Origin: Deltaproteobacteria bacterium
GTDB lineage: Bacteria > Myxococcota > Myxococcia > Myxococcales > 40CM-4-68-19
DNA length: 43,478 nt
Reading direction: 5' to 3'
NCBI GenBank assembly: GCA_005879805.1
Contig: VBKL01000042.1
Span: forward strand, 1 to 43,478
Shown here piece by piece: positions 41,740-43,478 of this stretch. The translations under genes were made by a program, and so were the position numbers. The notes beneath the pieces were generated by a model, which was not told the DNA's origin, ran no database searches, and worked only from the letters and a program-made list of their open reading frames with translations. How positions within the stretch are numbered: the first letter of the stretch is position 1; every line of letters begins with the position of its first letter.

Positions 41740-42459
41740 GTGCGATTCGCCGATGTCACCCGGGGCGCAGCGCGGCTTGCCGACCGGCTCCGCTTCCTCT
41801 TCCTGCCGATCGCGCTCTGCGCCCTGGTTGCGGTCGGCGCGCACGCGGCCGCCGAGGTAGCCTCCGAGCGGATCCTCTCTCTCGTCGACGCCCTCGACGC
41901 GGCGCTCGACTCTTTCTTCTCGCGCTTCGCGCTGACGACGCCGCTCGTCGACTGGATCGGCCCGGCCCAGCGGATCGGGTTCGCCCGGGCGCTCGCCCTG
42001 GTCTGGGAACTTTGCGCCGACGCGCTGATCGCCCTCCCGCTCCTCGGATACGACGAGCGCGCGGACGAGGTGAAGCGCTTTCGCGCGCTCTGCGAGAAGG
42101 CCTGGAAGCGTCCCACCACGTTGCGCGTCGTGCGTCCCATCGCAACGGCGGTGATCGCGCTCGCCGGCGCGTGCTCGACCGCGCGCCTCTTGCAGGGCAG
42201 CGTCCATCTCGCGCTCCACGGAGGCGCTTTCGCCGGATTCCTCGCGCGTGGGCTCGCCGTCGTCGCCGTCTGCGCGCTGGTCGCCTCGCTCGCCTGGCGC
42301 GCCGTGGTCCACGCGCTCCTCCGCGCGGATCGAACCTCGGACCGCCGCGCCCGCTCCTGGCGCTCGTCGCTCGCCCTGGGCGCGCCCTCGGCGGTCGTGC
42401 TCCTTCCCCTCGCGATGGCGGGCCTGCGCGCGGCGCCGCTGCTCTCGTTCCTGCGCTGA
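41740..42459 (+). CDS. Membrane protein of unknown function
   Basis: Encodes 239 residues from GTG 41740. Five or so hydrophobic segments are visible: LRFLFLPIALCALVAVGAHA, ARALALVWELCADALIALPL, TAVIALAGACSTARLLQ, FLARGLAVVAVCALVASLAW and SAVVLLPLAMAGLRAAPLL. The N-terminal part is Arg-rich and positive-inside. A Glu/Asp-rich loop (GYDERADEVKRFRALCEKAW) separates helices 2 and 3. No known family is recognised; the neighbouring M23 peptidase starts 2 nt after the stop, so a shared role in cell-wall maintenance is plausible but only inferred. Confidence 0.65.
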   Translation: MRFADVTRGAARLADRLRFLFLPIALCALVAVGAHAAAEVASERILSLVDALDAALDSFFSRFALTTPLVDWIGPAQRIGFARALALVWELCADALIALPLLGYDERADEVKRFRALCEKAWKRPTTLRVVRPIATAVIALAGACSTARLLQGSVHLALHGGAFAGFLARGLAVVAVCALVASLAWRAVVHALLRADRTSDRRARSWRSSLALGAPSAVVLLPLAMAGLRAAPLLSFLR

Positions 42460-42461
42460 TC

Positions 42462-43418
42462 ATGAGGCGGGTCCGCAGCCTTCTCGATCTCGCGCTGGCG
42501 GGCCTCGCGCTGTGGGCGGCCTGGTACCACACGCCCGCGGGCGCGCTCGTGCGGGTGGTCTCCGCCCACGTCTTCGGGACCCGCACGACCGCGCGTCCGC
42601 TCCTCGCCTATTACTCGGCCGGGACCGAGGGTGCGCAGGCGCCCGAAGTCATCGTGCCCCGCCCGCCGCTCGCTCCGGCCGCGGCGCTCGGAGCGGGAGC
42701 TTCGGCCGCGATGTCTCGTCTCGCTCCGGCGGAGAGGGAGCGGATTCTCGCCCGGAACCACCTCCGCTCGGCGGCGCCCGAGGGGCTTTCCGATGTCGTC
42801 GCGCGCCTCTCGTCCGTCCACCGGTCCCGCGAAGCCGGCGTTCTCGCCTTCTTCTGCGGCGGCGAGGCGGCGCGGTTCGCCGTCGAGCGGGCGGGAAGAG
42901 GCGCGCGTCTCGAGGATCTCGCCCGAGAGCTTCCTCCCTCCTACGAGCGCTCGATCTCGCTGGCGGGCGATACGCTCACCCTGGGCACCGCGTATGCGCT
43001 CGCCTGTCCCGTCCCCCCCTGGGCGCACGTCACCTCGCCATTCGGGATGCGCGAGCATCCGGTGCTCGGCGGGCAGCGGCTCCATGCGGGCGTCGATCTC
43101 GGCGTACCCGTCGGCACCGAGATCCATGCGGTCGCACCGGGAATAGTGCGCCGTTCCTCGGAGGATTCGGTCAGCGGCCTCGCCCTCGTCATCGATCACG
43201 GCAGCGGGGTGAGCACCGTCTACTTCCACAACGAGCAACTGCTCGTGCACAAAGGCGACCATGTCGCGCAGGGGCAGATCGTGTCCCGCTCCGGCAATAC
43301 CGGGCGCTCGACGGGGCCGCACCTGCATTACCAGCTCGACTTGCCTTCCGGACCGGTCGATCCGCTGCGATTCCGCATCGCGAGACCGCACGTGGATCGC
43401 GGCGGAACGGACTTGTGA
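42462..43418 (+). CDS. M23-family peptidoglycan endopeptidase, membrane-anchored
   Basis: Encodes 318 residues from ATG 42462. An N-terminal helix (LLDLALAGLALWAAWYHTPA) is an anchor or signal. Residues about 60-170 form a helical linker. The C-terminal LytM/peptidase M23 domain begins VTSPFGMREHPVLGGQRLHA and carries the zinc ligands in RLHAGVDLG (His, Asp) and GPHLHYQL (His-x-His), with the loop VIDHGSGVSTVYFH between. It should cut peptide crosslinks of the DAP-type peptidoglycan made by the enzymes encoded at 2.9-9.9 kb. An upstream open frame exists but contains only shadow sequence. Confidence 0.9.
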   Translation: MRRVRSLLDLALAGLALWAAWYHTPAGALVRVVSAHVFGTRTTARPLLAYYSAGTEGAQAPEVIVPRPPLAPAAALGAGASAAMSRLAPAERERILARNHLRSAAPEGLSDVVARLSSVHRSREAGVLAFFCGGEAARFAVERAGRGARLEDLARELPPSYERSISLAGDTLTLGTAYALACPVPPWAHVTSPFGMREHPVLGGQRLHAGVDLGVPVGTEIHAVAPGIVRRSSEDSVSGLALVIDHGSGVSTVYFHNEQLLVHKGDHVAQGQIVSRSGNTGRSTGPHLHYQLDLPSGPVDPLRFRIARPHVDRGGTDL

Positions 43419-43428
43419 TCGGTTCGCG

Positions 43429-43478
43429 CTACCCGCGGCTGAGCCTCGAACGCAGCTCCCGCTTGAGCAGCTTCCCGC
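43429..43478 (-). CDS. 3' end of an AMP-forming acyl-CoA synthetase (partial)
   Basis: The minus-strand frame enters from the right window edge and ends with TAG at 43431-43429. The last visible codons read GKLLKRELRSRLSRG. This corresponds to motif A10 of adenylate-forming enzymes (xGKxLRRxLR), whose Lys binds the adenylate. A very C-terminal location of this motif is normal for the family. Only 15 residues are visible, so acyl chain or substrate cannot be judged. Confidence 0.6.
   Translation of the reverse strand, partial: GKLLKRELRSRLSRG

Noticed and set aside
40395-42461. Upstream two-thirds of the 1007-aa frame that ends in the M23 peptidase
   Set aside because: Only the part from 42462 is real coding; the rest is out of frame with pccB, the FNT channel and the membrane protein gene.

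Overview
The window is GC-rich (roughly 70 % by eye) with tightly packed genes, frequent GTG starts and many 4-nt stop/start overlaps. Gene content points to a Myxococcota-like (myxobacterial or Anaeromyxobacter-like) chromosome. The signs are long proline- and alanine-rich lipoproteins, Hanks-type kinase with a TPR sensor, spmA/spmB, a urate-hydroxylase-like membrane protein, a histone-fold protein, and a succinylase-type lysine pathway. This is inference from gene style, with no marker gene used. No rRNA, tRNA, CRISPR array or intact insertion sequence was seen.

Layout. 1-1.2 kb: the 3' end of a secreted-protein gene and two small exported proteins sharing one domain. 1.27-12.06 kb, minus strand: a long operon reading outer-membrane barrel, LptM-like lipoprotein, lysA, dapA, dapB, an FAH-family enzyme, dapC, dapD, dapE, folK and a TPR protein. 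Almost every junction is a 1- or 4-nt overlap, so translation is probably coupled. 12.2-15.6 kb, plus: spmA, spmB, a lipoprotein, a small basic protein and a VanX-like D,D-dipeptidase. 15.6-17.2 kb, minus: a protein of unknown function. 17.3-24.8 kb, plus: a copper-site lipoprotein, a seven-helix PuuD-like protein, a cupin, an RluA-type pseudouridine synthase, a bacterial histone, a double-length M16 peptidase, prmA and rsmE.

24.8-32.7 kb is a rearranged, gene-poor patch. It holds remnants of a TauD-type dioxygenase, a PD40 propeller, a beta-barrel protein and a GST/cupredoxin locus. Between these lie intact genes for small unknown proteins, a flavin monooxygenase, a 918-aa receptor kinase, a cupredoxin and a GST. 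32.7-43.5 kb returns to dense core-type genes: an MFS transporter, a rhomboid-like protein with a Cys cluster, pdxH, fumC, a zinc-ribbon/RDD membrane protein with two partners, an acyl-CoA carboxylase beta subunit, a formate/nitrite-type channel, a membrane protein, an M23 peptidase and the 3' end of an acyl-CoA ligase.

How they fit. The dap/lysA operon makes diaminopimelate for peptidoglycan and lysine for protein; only dapF is missing from the full set after aspartate semialdehyde. The D,D-dipeptidase and M23 peptidase act on the same wall polymer. The most interesting items are the truncated-alpha3 histone (20217-20426), the copper lipoprotein/PuuD-like pair (17274-18830), the pseudo-rhomboid with a Cys-rich tail (33927-34736), the FAH gene embedded in the lysine operon, and the scar of a duplicated GST/cupredoxin locus beside the kinase gene.
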